Origin: Atrina japonica
Lineage: Eukaryota; Mollusca; Bivalvia; Pterioida; Pinnidae
Assembly: GCA_030159075.1 (NCBI GenBank)
Contig: BROG01000370.1
Span: 427,001 to 491,000, forward strand
Length of the DNA: 64,000 nt
Direction: 5' to 3'
The notes below the pieces were generated by a model. The model was not told the DNA's origin. It saw only the letters and a list, made by a program, of their open reading frames with translations, and made no database searches. This document shows positions 10,827-22,989 of this stretch, piece by piece. A program made the translations under genes and the position numbers. The stretch's first letter is position 1. Each line of letters begins with the position of its first letter.

Positions 10827-11589
10827 AGAAGATGGAGTCAGTTATAGAAACTTTATAAGGATGAAAAAATATATATAATTATGTACTCCTACAAAGAGTC
10901 TCCGCTTTGATACAAAAATAAAAAAAACCAATGGGGATGAGCATGCTACTTAAATTATGACCTTGTCACTGATTGGTCAGTTCCGACTGCCTTTGAAGAC
11001 GAGATAGAACAATTTCTATTTCTATCGGCTCTAGATTACGCTGTATGTTTTACCACATATGTCTGTTTCAGATGTTGAGATGTACAGCGTGTAAACCCAG
11101 CGTATTTTTAGATGCATTTTCGCCATGGTTATAGAACAGAACAATGAAAACAGCAAATAGATTTCATATCAAATATCAACTTTATAAATTATGTTTATAT
11201 CAATGAATATAAAAATCAACTTTTCCGACATCATTTTTTAATGAATTATGTAAATAAATTGTTTTTCATAAAAATGTATAAATATTCAAAATTGAAAAAA
11301 ACAGTTTAATGAAATATTATTTCTCGGCTCTATATTGTTCAGTTGTATATCACATTTTATGTGGTATGTTAAGTAGGGAGTGATAAAACACGAGAAAGTA
11401 TACAAAGCTAATTGTGAATCGTCAGCACGAGTCAATACGCGGAACGTATTATATACAAGGAAAGATAACTCGCACTAAACAGTTGACTAAATTAAAAATT
11501 TCTCCAACCGACGACTTTTGAGTAGCCGTATCTCAGAGAATGTCGGATTTTGACGGTTCTGGCAAGTTTCCTGCACTGTATTTTGTCTA

Positions 11590-11710
11590 TGGCCTCTATG
11601 AGGGTGTAACCGGTGTACAGAAAATGCTTACACATCCACGACACCTAATCCCACTTACGGATTTTCCGGAAATTCGCTTTCGTCGAATGTTCACTATATT
11701 TGTTCCTTCG
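11590..11710 (+). repeat. Family D repeat, strongly diverged
   Basis: GTGTAACCGGTGTACAG, ATGCTTACACATCC and GACACCTAATCCCACTT keep the family order, with more substitutions than other copies. Confidence 0.5.
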
Positions 11711-12035
11711 TTTGTTTGTTTGTTGTTTTACATCCCGTCACGAATTGTTCACTTATAATGAGATGTCACCAGCTTAGGTGAAGTGCCACAAATTTTTACC
11801 TGTGCTATGGACTGATGCCAATGCAGTGAGGGTTCTTTTACGTGCCACGCCTTCCGCGGGACTTCGGTTTTAAGTCTCATCCGAAAGACTCGTGACTTAC
11901 ACTTCGTATGCCGAGCGTTTGGCGAGGGAATAGTCACTACCATTTTTAAAATCTTTGGTATGGCCCGATCCATACCAGGAATCGGACCCGGGACTTTCCA
12001 CTTGCAAGTCAAACGCTCTGCCACCAGACCATTGA
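11700..12035 (-). mobile_element. tRNA-derived SINE-like element, family A copy 2
   Basis: The best-preserved copy of the family. Plus-strand reading gives TTTTACATCCCGTCACG, GAGATGTCACCAGCTTAGG, GACTTCGGTTTTAAGTCTCA and CCGAAAGACTCGTGAC. The tRNA-like head is CCAGGAATCGGACCCGGGAC plus CTCTGCCACCAGACC, i.e. box B GGTCCGATTCC on the minus strand. Confidence 0.75.
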
Positions 12036-12159
12036 AAGAGGGATCATATTTGTATACTGTCGCTTTGATGTTATGCGGTCAATACTTTGGCATTTGTGGT
12101 TTTATACTTTATACAGCACACTCATCATAATGAAAAGTTCAGACACCAAATTGAAATCT

Positions 12160-12275
12160 TATTAAAATCACAGATACCAAAGTATTAATCTTCAAGACGT
12201 TCAGAAATCTGGTGAACATTGGACAAACACGAACCTCTAGAAATCCAGAAGTGGGATCAGTTGCCAGGAAAAAAG
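12160..12275 (-). repeat. Family D repeat, reverse
   Basis: ATACCAAAGTATTAATCTTC, TGGTGAACATTGGACAAACA, CGAACCTCTAGAAATCCAGA and AGTGGGATCAGTTGCC match the reverse complement of the family. Confidence 0.7.
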
Positions 12276-12423
12276 CAGTGAGGAAAGAAAAGTATTCAGA
12301 GACGCATATTTCAATAAATGTCTTTGTAGTTGATATTAATTTTATAATAATCAAATTTGAAAGCACCAATTTTCCTGTCATTTTATAAAATTTTATTCAG
12401 TGACAATCAAGGGACATTTTGGT

Positions 12424-12625
12424 TTATTGAAAGCACTTCTTGTCAGCGCAGGTTCGAACCTCGTTTCGTTGAAACCTAAGCTGATATTGTGGGAGAGTTT
12501 GACAGTTTACTTGTGGAAGGCCGGTGGTCATTGCAATCGAGTTCTCTCCTCCACAAATAAAAACTGGCCACCACCATATAACTGAAATATTGCTGAGTGT
12601 GGCGTAAAACACCAGTAAAACAAAA
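12424..12625 (+). mobile_element. SINE-like element, family B (TGTGGCGTAAAAC tail)
   Basis: GCGCAGGTTCGAACCTCG (box B-like) is followed by GGCCGGTGGTCATTGCAATC, CTGGCCACCACCATATAACT and the tail TTGCTGAGTGTGGCGTAAAA. Other copies are at 35310-35530 and 40915-41065 (minus) and 61945-62135 (plus), with a head fragment at 20885-20980. It ends only 324 bp from exon 2. Confidence 0.7.
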
Positions 12626-12948
12626 TAAAATATATTGAAAAAAACGAAAAAGGGAGATAAATCTTCAAGGGACTGGATGTCTGCGGTCTAAAATGGGAGA
12701 CGGTATCCCAAGCGAGGTGATCTTTAGACGATGTTCCAATGTAAAAACAGCGGTGATAAAAATGCATATGTTATAACATATTGAAAGCAGAATTTGGGAT
12801 CAGTTGTCTAAACTGGAAAATGAAGCTTGAAATATTTTACCACATGCCACATTGAGCCTGCTCAACCAGATGTGATTTTTTTTTTAAAAAGTGTCATATT
12901 TAGCTTGACCTCTGAACTTTTGTTACATGGATGTAAATAACACTTTAC

Positions 12949-13065
12949 CTCCTGATGCACATCCCGCTGACGCTAGTCCAAAATTTGTTATGTGTAGAAA
13001 ACATAACACTCTAGTGCGACTTTTCTCTGCGATGAATTTTCGTAAACCCTTGAATGTTGACGCCC
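12949..13065 (-). CDS. Amidohydrolase, coding exon 2
   Basis: A 117-base exon supplying residues 96-134, too short for a simple ORF scan. The acceptor is TTGCTTCTTTTCAG and the donor GGAG|GTAAAG. It enters and leaves in phase 1, matching exon 1 (G+GG = Gly96) and exon 3 (G+CC = Ala135). The peptide contains STFKGLRKFIAEKSRTRVL and CFLHITNFGLASAGC, the stretch that follows VDAGSAG in this family. Both flanking introns are large: about 17.9 kb upstream and 9.1 kb downstream. Because its length is a multiple of three, skipping it would keep the frame but delete a core strand of the barrel. Confidence 0.92.
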
Positions 13066-13185
13066 CTGAAAAGAAGCAAATATAATACCGTTATGAGTTG
13101 TCATATAGTTTTGCGTGCTCGAAGCAGTATTACAACTTTGTCAAAAAAGAGATGTCATTAGTTTTTATCAGTCTAGTAAAAGAGC

Positions 13186-13277
13186 AGGAGTAGTAGCAAT
13201 AGCAGTAGTAGTAGTAGTAGCAGCAGCAGCAGCAGCGGAAGCAGTAGTAGTAGTAGTAGTAGTAGTAGCAGTAGCAA
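13186..13277. repeat. (TAG/CAG)n trinucleotide tract
   Basis: Interrupted GTA/GCA triplets near the start of intron 2's upstream neighbour, 120 bp from exon 2. It creates an artefactual valine/alanine-run ORF. Confidence 0.95.
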
Positions 13278-13514
13278 TAATACACAGCTATACACAGGCA
13301 TACAAAATCTTATATTCGTATATATTTTATGAAAATAAGGTCAGGTCCAGTATGGTATGTATATGTGGTATGTATATATGGTAAATATGAATTAATCAAT
13401 TGCAAGTGAATTATTACTAAACTAGGTTTCTCATGATATTTTTACAAAATATATCGAATATATAATTCAAGAATTTGTATGCCTGTGTGTGTACAATTAT
13501 TATTGTATATTTTT

Positions 13515-13566
13515 CATGTTCCCACTTTTTGGTAAAACCCCTGGTAAATAAAAAAGTGGGAACATG
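13515..13566. repeat. 52-bp hairpin element
   Basis: Arms CATGTTCCCACTTTTT and AAAAAGTGGGAACATG flank the loop GGTAAAACCCCTGGTAAATA. The same unit occurs three times at 25844-26021. Confidence 0.85.
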
Positions 13567-13869
13567 ATATATCAATCTAAGTAGCATAAAAGAAAAGAAA
13601 ATATTTTGAAATAAAAGCACAGCTAATGTTCCATTGAGTTCAATAAATACATCCAATATCTCGACAACTAAAGCAGTCGCAAATATGTCAATTTAAAGCA
13701 AACTATGTCACGACAATAATTCTCTTAATTGAATCATTAAACGTTCATTTTATTTTATATTTTGATACAAGTTGTCGTTCTTGGAATGTTTAGAGTTATT
13801 CCCCTTTTGCTTCTGCAAAAGAAGATAACTCTGTCACCCTTCTTAATTCTTAGAGAATAATACCATAAA

Positions 13870-14230
13870 TACCAAAGTTATAGTATTGCCAAAAAAAGCC
13901 ATTACAATGCTCAAGACGATCGTTTCTGTTAATTAAACTTCAAAGGTTGCGCACGAATTTAAAATAGATGTAGAGTTCCGAACTAAGAAGTGGCATCATA
14001 CAAGGTCAAACAATAACCGAACGTATTCCTACATCCGTCTAAGAGTAACCACTGTTAAAATGACCGTCTCGGATTTTAAGGAGTGTAGACTTTAAAAGAT
14101 TCTATACCAGCTGATATTTCATACCAAAGGGTACCGAAATACCAGATACTGGGTTTAATGTATGGCCCCGGGGACTTAAATGGTCCATCAGTGGTGGCAA
14201 AGGCCCAATGGTTCAGTGCCAATAATAATA
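13870..14230 (+). repeat. Dispersed repeat, family E
   Basis: Recognised by TACCAAAGTTATAGTATT, GCTCAAGACGATCGTTTCTG, GTAGAGTTCCGAACTAAGAA, CCGTCTAAGAGTAACCACTG and GGCCCCGGGGACTTAAATGG. Relatives are at 22990-23420, 34470-34640 and, inverted, 60830-60960. Class unknown. Confidence 0.6.
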
Positions 14231-14239
14231 GGAGACTGA

Positions 14240-17200
14240 ATATTATTGCGAATAACCAGTAACTCTACTTGATCGCCCTCATTCTAAATATTATTTCATG
14301 TCCCAAACTATTTTTTTCTTCTTCATAATTAGTTGAAACTTTGTAGGAAATAATGGTATATTGTTTATGCCCTTAGGCTAAATGCAATTATTTCACTTAA
14401 AACTATGTACGTAATGAACTGTAGTTCAAATGTGTAGTAGGCCTAGATCTATTTTTAATTTAAAAACAAAACTCATTTTGCCATGTCAGTTTTTAAAATC
14501 TGCTTCAACTTGGACACATGTTCAAATATATGTCGTGGTCCTAAACTAGGACAATGAAGAACGCGGATACAGTACATATCATTTATGTATTTCTCCCCCG
14601 TCACCGTTATCAGTTCCCCATGATGTAATTATCTCCGACTACACGTTCTTCAGTTTGTTTATCTTTTTTCTTTTTTCACATTTCAAATCTTATTTTATTG
14701 AATCATTTTAAATATATCAGATGCATAAATCCACAAATGTGGCAACAGTTTTAACAAATTTACAAAAAACCGTCATGAGCGCATAATATCTCGTTCAGTG
14801 TGACTGTGGTTATTTTCATTCGCCATCTTGGTTTTACAGTGAGATGGCGTGATATGTCTGTCGGATATGAGTTTTCGTATTTTCCCAGATTTCTTCTTAA
14901 ACGTCGAGTTGAATACATTGCTATGAGATATAAGTGTTCAGCTTGGCCTTATTTAAGTGATTATCATGCCATTTTACATCATACAATGTCAAATTTTGAC
15001 AAAATCTGTCGATTTCAAATCTAGCAGGTCACGAGATCAGAGCGTACCAAGAACGTGTGTAGTATACGCTTCTGGTGTGATTGTCGGTCTTTCTATTTCG
15101 ATTGGAAGGAATTTGTTTATTCAATCAAAATGGATATAGAAATATTCAAATCTAATTTTGTATCCAAGTGGAATAACGCAACACCTGGGAAAGAAATTTA
15201 CATTTCAATATGCATTGAAAATATAGCTACAACCACGATATGCGACGTGGCGAAAATTTTCAGAACGAGGCTCTCCCATTATCAAACAGATATTATGCCT
15301 TTCCTTGTTCTCCTATTAAAATGTGGTTATGTTAGCGGTAGATAATGTCACAAAATCACTTTCTTTCAAACAAATCTCTTCTCGCCTCTGCTATATATGT
15401 ATCTATCTTTAATTTATTTTTAGATTATTATTTTTTTCAGAGCAGTATGGGTAAGTACTATGAATGGTACAAGACGTTATTGATGATTCAATACATTATT
15501 TATGCATGAAATTAATGCTGAATTATTTATCTTCTCAGTGTCTTCAATCTTAAAAATCTTTTTATTTTATTTTGTGTTTCGTAGACGTCAACATGGCGTT
15601 GTGTGCAATATCTATCACAGGATCTAATTTTGGCGGGAATAAGAATAACGGTAGTCGTTTTTACCACATAATTTATATATTTATCCCCAAGGTCAGCGAA
15701 GGTTGTGTAAACCGCTTTTAGGACGCATATATATATGTATTCATAATGTTATGTTGAGAATCTTATTACATAACGTAAACAGGGTTCTTGCTTATACAAT
15801 ACAAATGCTATTAATTTGCTATTGTTTGTATTATAAAGCTTTGATGAAAGGCTTGTCAGGTTCGCTTGTATTTTAGCATGATTTAGAAAAACCGTATGAC
15901 TAACAAGTACGAAACTTTAAGTACTAATCCAGGTAAACATTCCACGAAATGTTGGTTAAATAAATCATTGATATTCCGGGACTTTTAAACGGTGCTATGC
16001 GATGTTACTAAATATACTCATTTCGTATTATTCTCTGAATATTTAATTACCCTTATAAACTGGTTTAATGATATTGTCTCGTGACTGCGCGCTAGTGTAC
16101 GTAATATTAAAAATCAATTGATATATCTTTTTCATTATTGATATGGAACGGCTGTAGGAAATTTTTAATCAGTAATGTACCTGGCACTCGTACAAGCAGG
16201 TGTTTCTAATTACGCGGATGAATACATGAAAAGAACAGATTGCATTGTACAGCTTATCCTGATTTTTTGCCAGCGACATATTTATCATATCTGGTTAAGT
16301 ACCTGGCCTTAACTCGTGTAATGTTAAACGGAAATGTTAAGTGCTTTATTTTCTTATTCACCATAAGACTGATGAAATCGAGATTTTGTTTTTCAAATTC
16401 ATTTTAAGACTCAAGGGTTTACTATTTTGTTTTCTGTAATCATCTGATTAAATTTCTCGAACTAGATTTTTTAAAAATTGAAAAATAGTGAGGATATAGG
16501 ATATTATTGCTAATTTCGTGTTATATGTGTTTATATTCATAGTTTTTAGAAAATACGAAGGTGAGAAGAGGGGACTGTGTTTATTATATTTTATGTAATT
16601 ATGTGTATATCTTAAAATTCACTAAATTATGTCTTCAACTCCTGCTAAAAATATATCTGGAAAGCATCCAAACATCAAAGATTTCAGAATTCTTTGCAAG
16701 TGTTACATTACGTGAAGAACTTGAAAATCCATTTCACTTTAAATAAAAGTGCCGGTTTTCTAATTCGGTATAACAATATACATGTAATTACATTACCTCG
16801 AATTTGTAGTTAGAAAGAAATTATGTTTAGTTTGAAGGAGGAAGGAAGATGATAATTACTGAAATTTATAAATTTATACCTCTGTGAGATGGGGAATAAT
16901 CTCTGTAGCGTTCTACTGACTAAATGGTCTTGTTACATTGATTATTATAATTTTGATACATATATATTTCAAAACTCAAAATACTTCAAATATCTTTGTA
17001 AAATGTGCATCTTTGACTGATAACAGAGGCACGTAGACATTACAACATAAGTCTGAAACATTTCTATAAATAGAATTTTCTTATTGTGTGTTTTATTTAA
17101 CAATTGACTCTTTTCGTTTATACTGTGGTTGACCATTTCTATTCTTCTATGGCGGAAAACTCAGTTTATACAGACACGAACATTAGCCTTCCAGAAGTAC

Positions 17201-17337
17201 ATTGGCAAATTGCCAAATCTTGGTCATATGTTGGTAATACAAAATCAATTTCAAGTTGAATTGCAATATTGCAAAATGATACCCAGGCTGAAGTGTTTTA
17301 TTTAAATATAACCGTTGGTAACACTCGTAAATAATTT
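14240..17337. other. Intron 1 stretch without recognised elements
   Basis: AT-rich unique-looking sequence. Frames at 14800-15024 and 15055-15345 reach 74-96 codons but have no recognisable motif. 17125-17215 may be a decayed family B SINE fragment (GCCTTCCAGAAGTACATTGG). Confidence 0.5.
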
Positions 17338-17682
17338 TTAAAGGGGCATTTGCTGTGGGTTTTTTTTTTAATTTATTTTCCTTTTTTACAACTAAGATTG
17401 ATATCTAATAGCAAAGAAGAGATAATAAATTCCTATATATTTTGTGAAAGCTGCTTGAGAAATCCAGGTTTGGCACTTTTTCACTTGCAATTGATAAACT
17501 CAGTCTTACTATTTGTATATGAATACCACACTGTACCTGATCTTTTTTCACAAAATATATATGGGATATACGATTTATATGTCTGTGTATAGCTTTTATT
17601 TGTTATTGTACATCAAGTACAAGTAGTAAAAGCAGGAAAAATCGAAATAATTTGTTTTGGTAAACACGGCTAATGCCGCGTC
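17338..17682. mobile_element. MITE-like element, AAAGGGGCAT family, copy 1
   Basis: Left end TTAAAGGGGCATTTGCTGTG, right end AAACACGGCTAATGCC (degenerate), with an AT-rich interior. Shares the end sequences and internal TATCTAATAGCAAAGAAGAG-like block with the element at 18558. Confidence 0.65.
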
Positions 17683-17808
17683 AACTCATCGGCCCCTGAA
17701 AAAATGGACTCTTCTGTAAATCAATGACTTAGACCAGTCCAAATGTGTCTTTGGGGGTAAATGGGTTGAGTCACTTTCTTTTGCAATTTCCTCTGTAGTA
17801 TTTCGTTT

Positions 17809-17812
<4 letters not shown>

Positions 17813-17859
<47 letters not shown>
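17813..17859. repeat. (TC)n microsatellite
   Basis: A 47-bp uninterrupted TC tract. Confidence 0.97.
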
Positions 17860-17862
<3 letters not shown>

Positions 17863-18557
17863 GCATTTTGTCGATACTTGTAATACAAAATTACCTGGTT
17901 TTGAAATATTAACCTATTGCAATATAAATGCTTTTGTTGTTTTTATATCAATACTTCACATAAGGGTAGGGAAATTCTCCTTTCAACATGTGTCATACAC
18001 ATAATAATAATATACATATATAAATATTATGTGATAAAAATTTATCTTTAATCTATAAAATAAATGGGTTCATCGAAAGATCAGTTGGACGCAAACAGAT
18101 CTATATTTCCTTTATCCTGCCGTGTTTTATAGAGCATGTGTAACTTAAGAATCGAGTACACACCAATCGACTTCATGGGGCAATTGACCTGGGGAGATGA
18201 AAATAAATTAATCAAAAAATGGATGTTATGTATGTTACAAATCAAGAACTAAACAAAAAGTCAAAGGATGTCTGAAATTAGAATTCACGTCACGTGCGAG
18301 CCGTACGTGATTGTGAAACTTGTTTTATTTTTGAAAAGAAACTTGGCAGCTTTCCAATATTTTTTAAACAAACTTGGATCTTATTTATACGGATTCCTTT
18401 GTAACTTGAGATATATATGACTATAGTTTATAGCTTGTTCTGCGCTTTTGAGGTTAAAAGAAAGATAAATATAGACAGACAGAAGAATAAAGATAGAAAG
18501 ATAGACAGGCAGTTTCACGTAAATACTGTTTCAAACACAAAGTTACTAATATAAACT

Positions 18558-18866
18558 TAAAGGGGCATTAGGTTTTTTTTTCAAAATCTTTCTTTTCTTT
18601 TTCATTACTTAGATTAATGTACAATAACAAAAATAGATATACACAGGCGTAAAAAATTCTAACTTTGTATAAATTTTGTGAACATTGCTTGAGGAACCCA
18701 GTTTGGAAATTATTGGTTTGCAAATGATTAATTCGACCTTACTCTTTGTACATGCATAGGACATTGAACCTGGCCATAACAGAATTATTTGTTATGTGCA
18801 CAACAATCTAAATAGTAGAATCGAAATGATTTTTTTTAATTACAAAACACAGCTAATGTCCCTTTA
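18558..18866. mobile_element. MITE-like element, AAAGGGGCAT family, copy 2
   Basis: About 309 bp with matching inverted ends TAAAGGGGCATTAG and CTAATGTCCCTTTA. The interior contains no ORF. Flanking TA at both ends could be a Tc1/mariner-like target duplication. Confidence 0.75.
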
Positions 18867-19169
18867 GCATTTTATATTAATCAGTTGAAGAATTTCTGAA
18901 GCATGCGTGTATGTTTTATGGAATAGATGCAGTTTTTTACGTAGACTTGCAGATGTGCCGTTAGATCAATACAATTATGAGTCATGTTATCTGTTATGTG
19001 TGCTTAAAATACAAATTAGCAAGAAACTTGCAGACTGTAATTCTTTAGGGAATATTTCTACGCTGTTTTATATCAATATGTCATGACTAAAACATGTTAA
19101 TCTCGTTTGCGTGTATACAAACACTTAAATTACATGTATTTTGTTGAAGTTCCCTTTCTTAATGTCTAT

Positions 19170-19265
19170 ACAGTGGAACCAGAACTGAAGGACCACGACA
19201 TACACATTGGCATTTATCATATTCAAGGGAGGTGGTCTCTTAAACGGGTATAAAAATATTAAAAT
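19170..19265 (+). repeat. CAGTGGAACC element end leading into the 31-bp array
   Basis: ACAGTGGAACCAGAACTGAA and GGGAGGTGGTCTCTTAAACG are related to the remnant at 520-690. The 31-bp array seems to have grown from this element's interior. Confidence 0.4.
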
Positions 19266-19369
19266 TTAGGAACTACATGTTAACTGGTACAGAAATTAAA
19301 CACATATATTGTCAAACTACGGTAATAGTAAACGACTACAAGTAAAATTGTACCAGAATTGAGGAAATG

Positions 19370-19950
19370 CATCTGAAATTATACTAACATTGAGGGGGCT
19401 ACATGTTAAATTGTACTAACAATGAGGGACTACATGTTAAATTATACTAACAATGAGGGGCTACATGTTAAATTGTACTAACATTGAGGGACTCCATGTT
19501 AAATTGTGCTTACAATGAGGGACTATATGTTAAATTGTACTAACAATGAGGGACTACATGTAATCGGCTACTAACATTGAAGGATTACGTGTATTCGGGT
19601 ACTAACATTGAGGGACTATATATATATATATATATATATTCGGGTACTAACATTTAGGGACTATATGTATTCGGGTACTAGCATTGAGGGACTACATGTA
19701 ATCGGGTACTAACATTGAGGGACTACATGTATTCGGGTACTAACATCGAGGGACTACATGTATTCGGGTACTAACATCGAAGGACTACATGTATTCGGGT
19801 ACTAACATCGAGGGACTACATGTATTCGGGTACTAACATCGAGGGACTACATGTATTCGGGTACTAACATTGAGGGACTACATGTATTCGGGTACTAGCA
19901 TTAAGGGACATGTTAAACTATACTAACATTGAAGGACTGAATGTTAAATT
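19370..19950. repeat. 31-bp minisatellite, about 18 units
   Basis: The unit is GGACTACATG, a variable middle, then GTACTAACATTGAG. The first seven units carry TTAAATTGTAC; about ten later units carry TATTCGGGTAC; the last reverts to the first type. One unit at 19616-19638 has an inserted TA run. Confidence 0.9.
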
Positions 19951-20389
19951 ATACAACATTCTAAGAGTGAAGACTACTTTTTAACTGATACTTCATGTTA
20001 ACTGATAGTTACTATATGTGCTGCCATGTGCTCAGTTTTACATCTGTACTCTTACAGAATATCAGTTTCATCTCGTTGTATCTCCAAGTTGTACACTTTA
20101 TTACTGTCACTTTATTTACGGTACATTGATCACAAATAATCTAATGTTTTGATAGTAAGTAAACACAAAGTCGGTTTGAGATTTACTTAATGTAAAACTA
20201 AACGTCATGGCAGTATATGTAGGTCACTGGGTTGCGATGACCCATTTATTAGATTACAAACGAAAACTGCGGTCAGTTGTCCTAGCTTTTCGTCAGACGA
20301 ACTGGACATAACATGGATAAAGGTCATTAGTTTACTTCGTATATAATTTATCTCTTGGTCGTTCTAGTACTGGTGCTGTTTACCGGGAT

Positions 20390-20680
20390 TTTTAGGGGAA
20401 TGGTTAACCCATTCACCCCTAAAGACAGATGTAGACTCGTCTAACTTTTTCCATCCCTGATTTAACTCATTGACCCCTTTAGTCGCATTTGAACTCACCC
20501 ATTTCAAAGAAGGTAAAATCCACTGGCAGAATTCAGGAGTGTTTGATTTATCATCCAAATTTTACCGTAATGTAACATGCACTATTAATTGGTTCATTCC
20601 TGATTTTTTTTTACCGTAGTCCACACTTTTTATTGATTTGGGTGAGTCTAAATGTGACCATAGGGGTGGGCGACTTAATA
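20390..20680. repeat. Dispersed repeat fragments (CATTCACCCCTAAAGACA type)
   Basis: Several phrases (ATTCAGGAGTGT, GGTGAGTCTAAATGTGACCA, ACCCCTAAAGACAGATGTAG) recur near 3540, 9850, 17690 and 57260, with two orientations mixed here. Any ORF over it is repeat-derived. Confidence 0.5.
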
Positions 20681-20884
20681 ATCTTGCTCCGAGGAATCAT
20701 AGGTCTTCGTATATACATGTATCTATATTTCTGTAAATGCTTGTATTTTTATTTATCTTTTAATGCATAGCATTTACTCATGATCGCCCATTCATTTCTA
20801 GATAATTCATATATCATTGCTTATTCCGTATGTACATCGTAAATGAGGAATACTGTTAAACACGCTGTCTGTAAAAACTTTTAA

Positions 20885-20980
20885 ATTACCGAGTGCCCAG
20901 AGCATTGCGCATTACATCACGATGTATTTTGCCTCTAGTCAGCTCGGGTTCGAGCTCCGTCCGCTGTGTCCTTAATAGAC
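20885..20980 (+). mobile_element. tRNA-like SINE head fragment
   Basis: CCCAGAGCATTGCGC and, downstream, CAGCTCGGGTTCGAGCTCCG give box A-like and box B-like motifs. There is no tail, so this is a truncated family B-type copy. Confidence 0.5.
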
Positions 20981-22214
20981 TTTTTTACAGTTGACAAATT
21001 CCGTTCAGTTGTGGAATATTTTGTACTCAGATCGAGTGTCGTCAACAGAAATGTGACCTAGGTTATTTCCGGTTTCGTAATATCTACATTGACGACATTC
21101 AATGATGGTCTTGTTTCAGGTCATTTGATTGGGGGGGGGTTAAACTAAATGTTCATTCTTGTATAGTTGACAAGTGCCATGTCTTTCCTTTAGGCTACTT
21201 CTCAAATCTGACTCCTTACACCGTACGTAATACATTTTTATGGTCACCATTGCGTTAAACTCAATAACCGGAAGTTATGTAGAACACATATTCCGTTGAA
21301 AATGCATAATATTATTACGAATCATGCCGGAACAGAAAATTCGGAAAAGGTCTTTTGACTATGTCTTTTTTCAAATGCACACTCTAACCGGGCTTTCCAA
21401 CACATTAATAAAAACTTTGCCTTTCCATTATCACTGAAAAACTAAAATAAAAATAAACTTTACAACAAGATGGCTATCGTAAACATTAAATCGGAATTCA
21501 ACTTCTATTATCCTTATTTTTCCGTGAGATCGGGGCGTACTTCATGTTTTGATTTGGATCATTTCAGATAATTTTATTTCATCTTTTTTATGTTGTTTAT
21601 TCATTTCAGAAATTTTGTCTATCTAACTCTGCGGTCGTGTCCTATTTGAAATTCAATGAATATGTTAAATAAAACTGTATAATTTTTTCGACATTCAGGG
21701 ATCTTCATTCCTGAATTAAGCAGATATTTGACGGTCGTGAGAAACCGTCAACGCTTTTGGCAAATTTGCATGATGTTGATTTCGTACATACGTTATTTTT
21801 TCTATACCATCGTATCGTATTACAGATAACTCGTTTGGAATTGAATACATTTTCTACTTTAAAAGTTGACATTATCATAAAACCTAGAATCAGACCACCA
21901 TCCTACAGGTAGATGGATTGCAAAGTAATCTTTACAGGTATACGACAGGTGTAATTAACAATCAGGTGGGCTGTCTGTCTTTTATCATCAAGTAAACAAG
22001 CAGATTCAGCATAGCAATGTTTATATAACAATAGAAACTGAGCATTACGATGTTATCATATTTCTCTTAGGAATGTTTGTTTCAGAGATTCAATGTCTAT
22101 TATCTGTACAGTTTGTATGACTGTGTATTTTACACAACACTAATATAATACAATAAATAATCAGCGGGTCAACAGTCATAAAGAATTTCTTGACCTCCAG
22201 GGCCAGCAGTTTTG

Positions 22215-22415
22215 AAATCTACTTGTCCGAATGCAAAAATGACTTGTCCGAAAATCAAGTGTAACATTTAAAATAAAAATATTTGTGTTTCAACAAGTAT
22301 GATCTTTAGTGGATTAATTTTTGTCTTCAACAAATTCACTTATGCCTTCGGACAAGTGAAAAGTAACATCTACTTGTCCGACCGTAAAATGAATTTGTCC
22401 CGGACAACTGGACAA
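22215..22415. repeat. Cluster of ACTTGTCCGA motifs
   Basis: ACTTGTCCGA occurs at about 22221, 22242 and 22372, with the inverse CGGACAAGT at about 22349 and CCGGACAACTGGACAAAC near 22396. The motif density is far above chance; probably a decayed inverted-repeat element. Confidence 0.55.
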
Positions 22416-22544
22416 ACATGTCTACTACCTTTATCAAGGTAACTGTAACTTTAACATAAAAAAAACTTTATTACAAGCGTGTGTAATCATACAGTTATAA
22501 TACAGACTTCAATACGCCCGTGTAGTACAGAAATTTTGAAAAAC

Positions 22545-22740
22545 ATTACTGGTCAACCGGACCAGTGAATAAAGGAATATCACTGGTCAAAGAAATTTTT
22601 GTACTGGTCTGTATATATACACAATTGAAATGAAATGAAAAATTACTGGTCATTTGGACCAGTTATCAGATAGATTTCACCGGACTTTTGTAAAATTTAC
22701 CGGTTTTTCTGGTAAGACTGGTGAATTTCAAAAACTCTGG
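22545..22740. repeat. Cluster of ACTGGTC inverted motifs
   Basis: Two 19-bp inverted repeats, ACTGGTCAACCGGACCAGT (22548) and ACTGGTCATTTGGACCAGT (22645), plus ACTGGTC at 22581 and TACTGGTCTG at 22603. Confidence 0.6.
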
Positions 22741-22989
22741 TAGTTTGTAACGTCGTATTGCACTACTGTTTGATACGGAATATTCATCGGAACTACTTGT
22801 ATTCATACAAAATATTTGATGACGTCGTTGAAAGAGGAACCAATTTTACATTTGTATACACAATAAGTTAAATAGAGCGTGCAGCCTGGTGATACGGATA
22901 GAAACCATTTGTATAGATTTTTCTACATGTATATACGTAATCGTGAACAGCGAATCTGGATCGAACTCCATTTTTGTGTCACAAATTGT

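Larger units (their letters stand above)
3876..12948 (-). other. Amidohydrolase intron 2 (9073 bp)
   Basis: Contains SINE-like copies (4505-4757, 5590-5765, 11590-12275, 12424-12625), two MITE-like loci (6973-7327, 10416-10826) and a degenerate zinc-finger ORF (8469-9560). 5880-5955 is TA-rich. I recognise nothing in 3890-4300, 4760-5580, 5960-6970, 7330-8240, 9970-10250 or 10830-11540. Confidence 0.8.

Noticed and set aside
15055..15345. 96-codon ORF as a small gene
   Set aside because: No motif, no splice or promoter support; length is within chance for AT-rich DNA of this size.
19370..19950. 31-bp and 36-bp arrays as CRISPR-like repeats
   Set aside because: Units abut directly with no unique spacers, and the context is eukaryotic.
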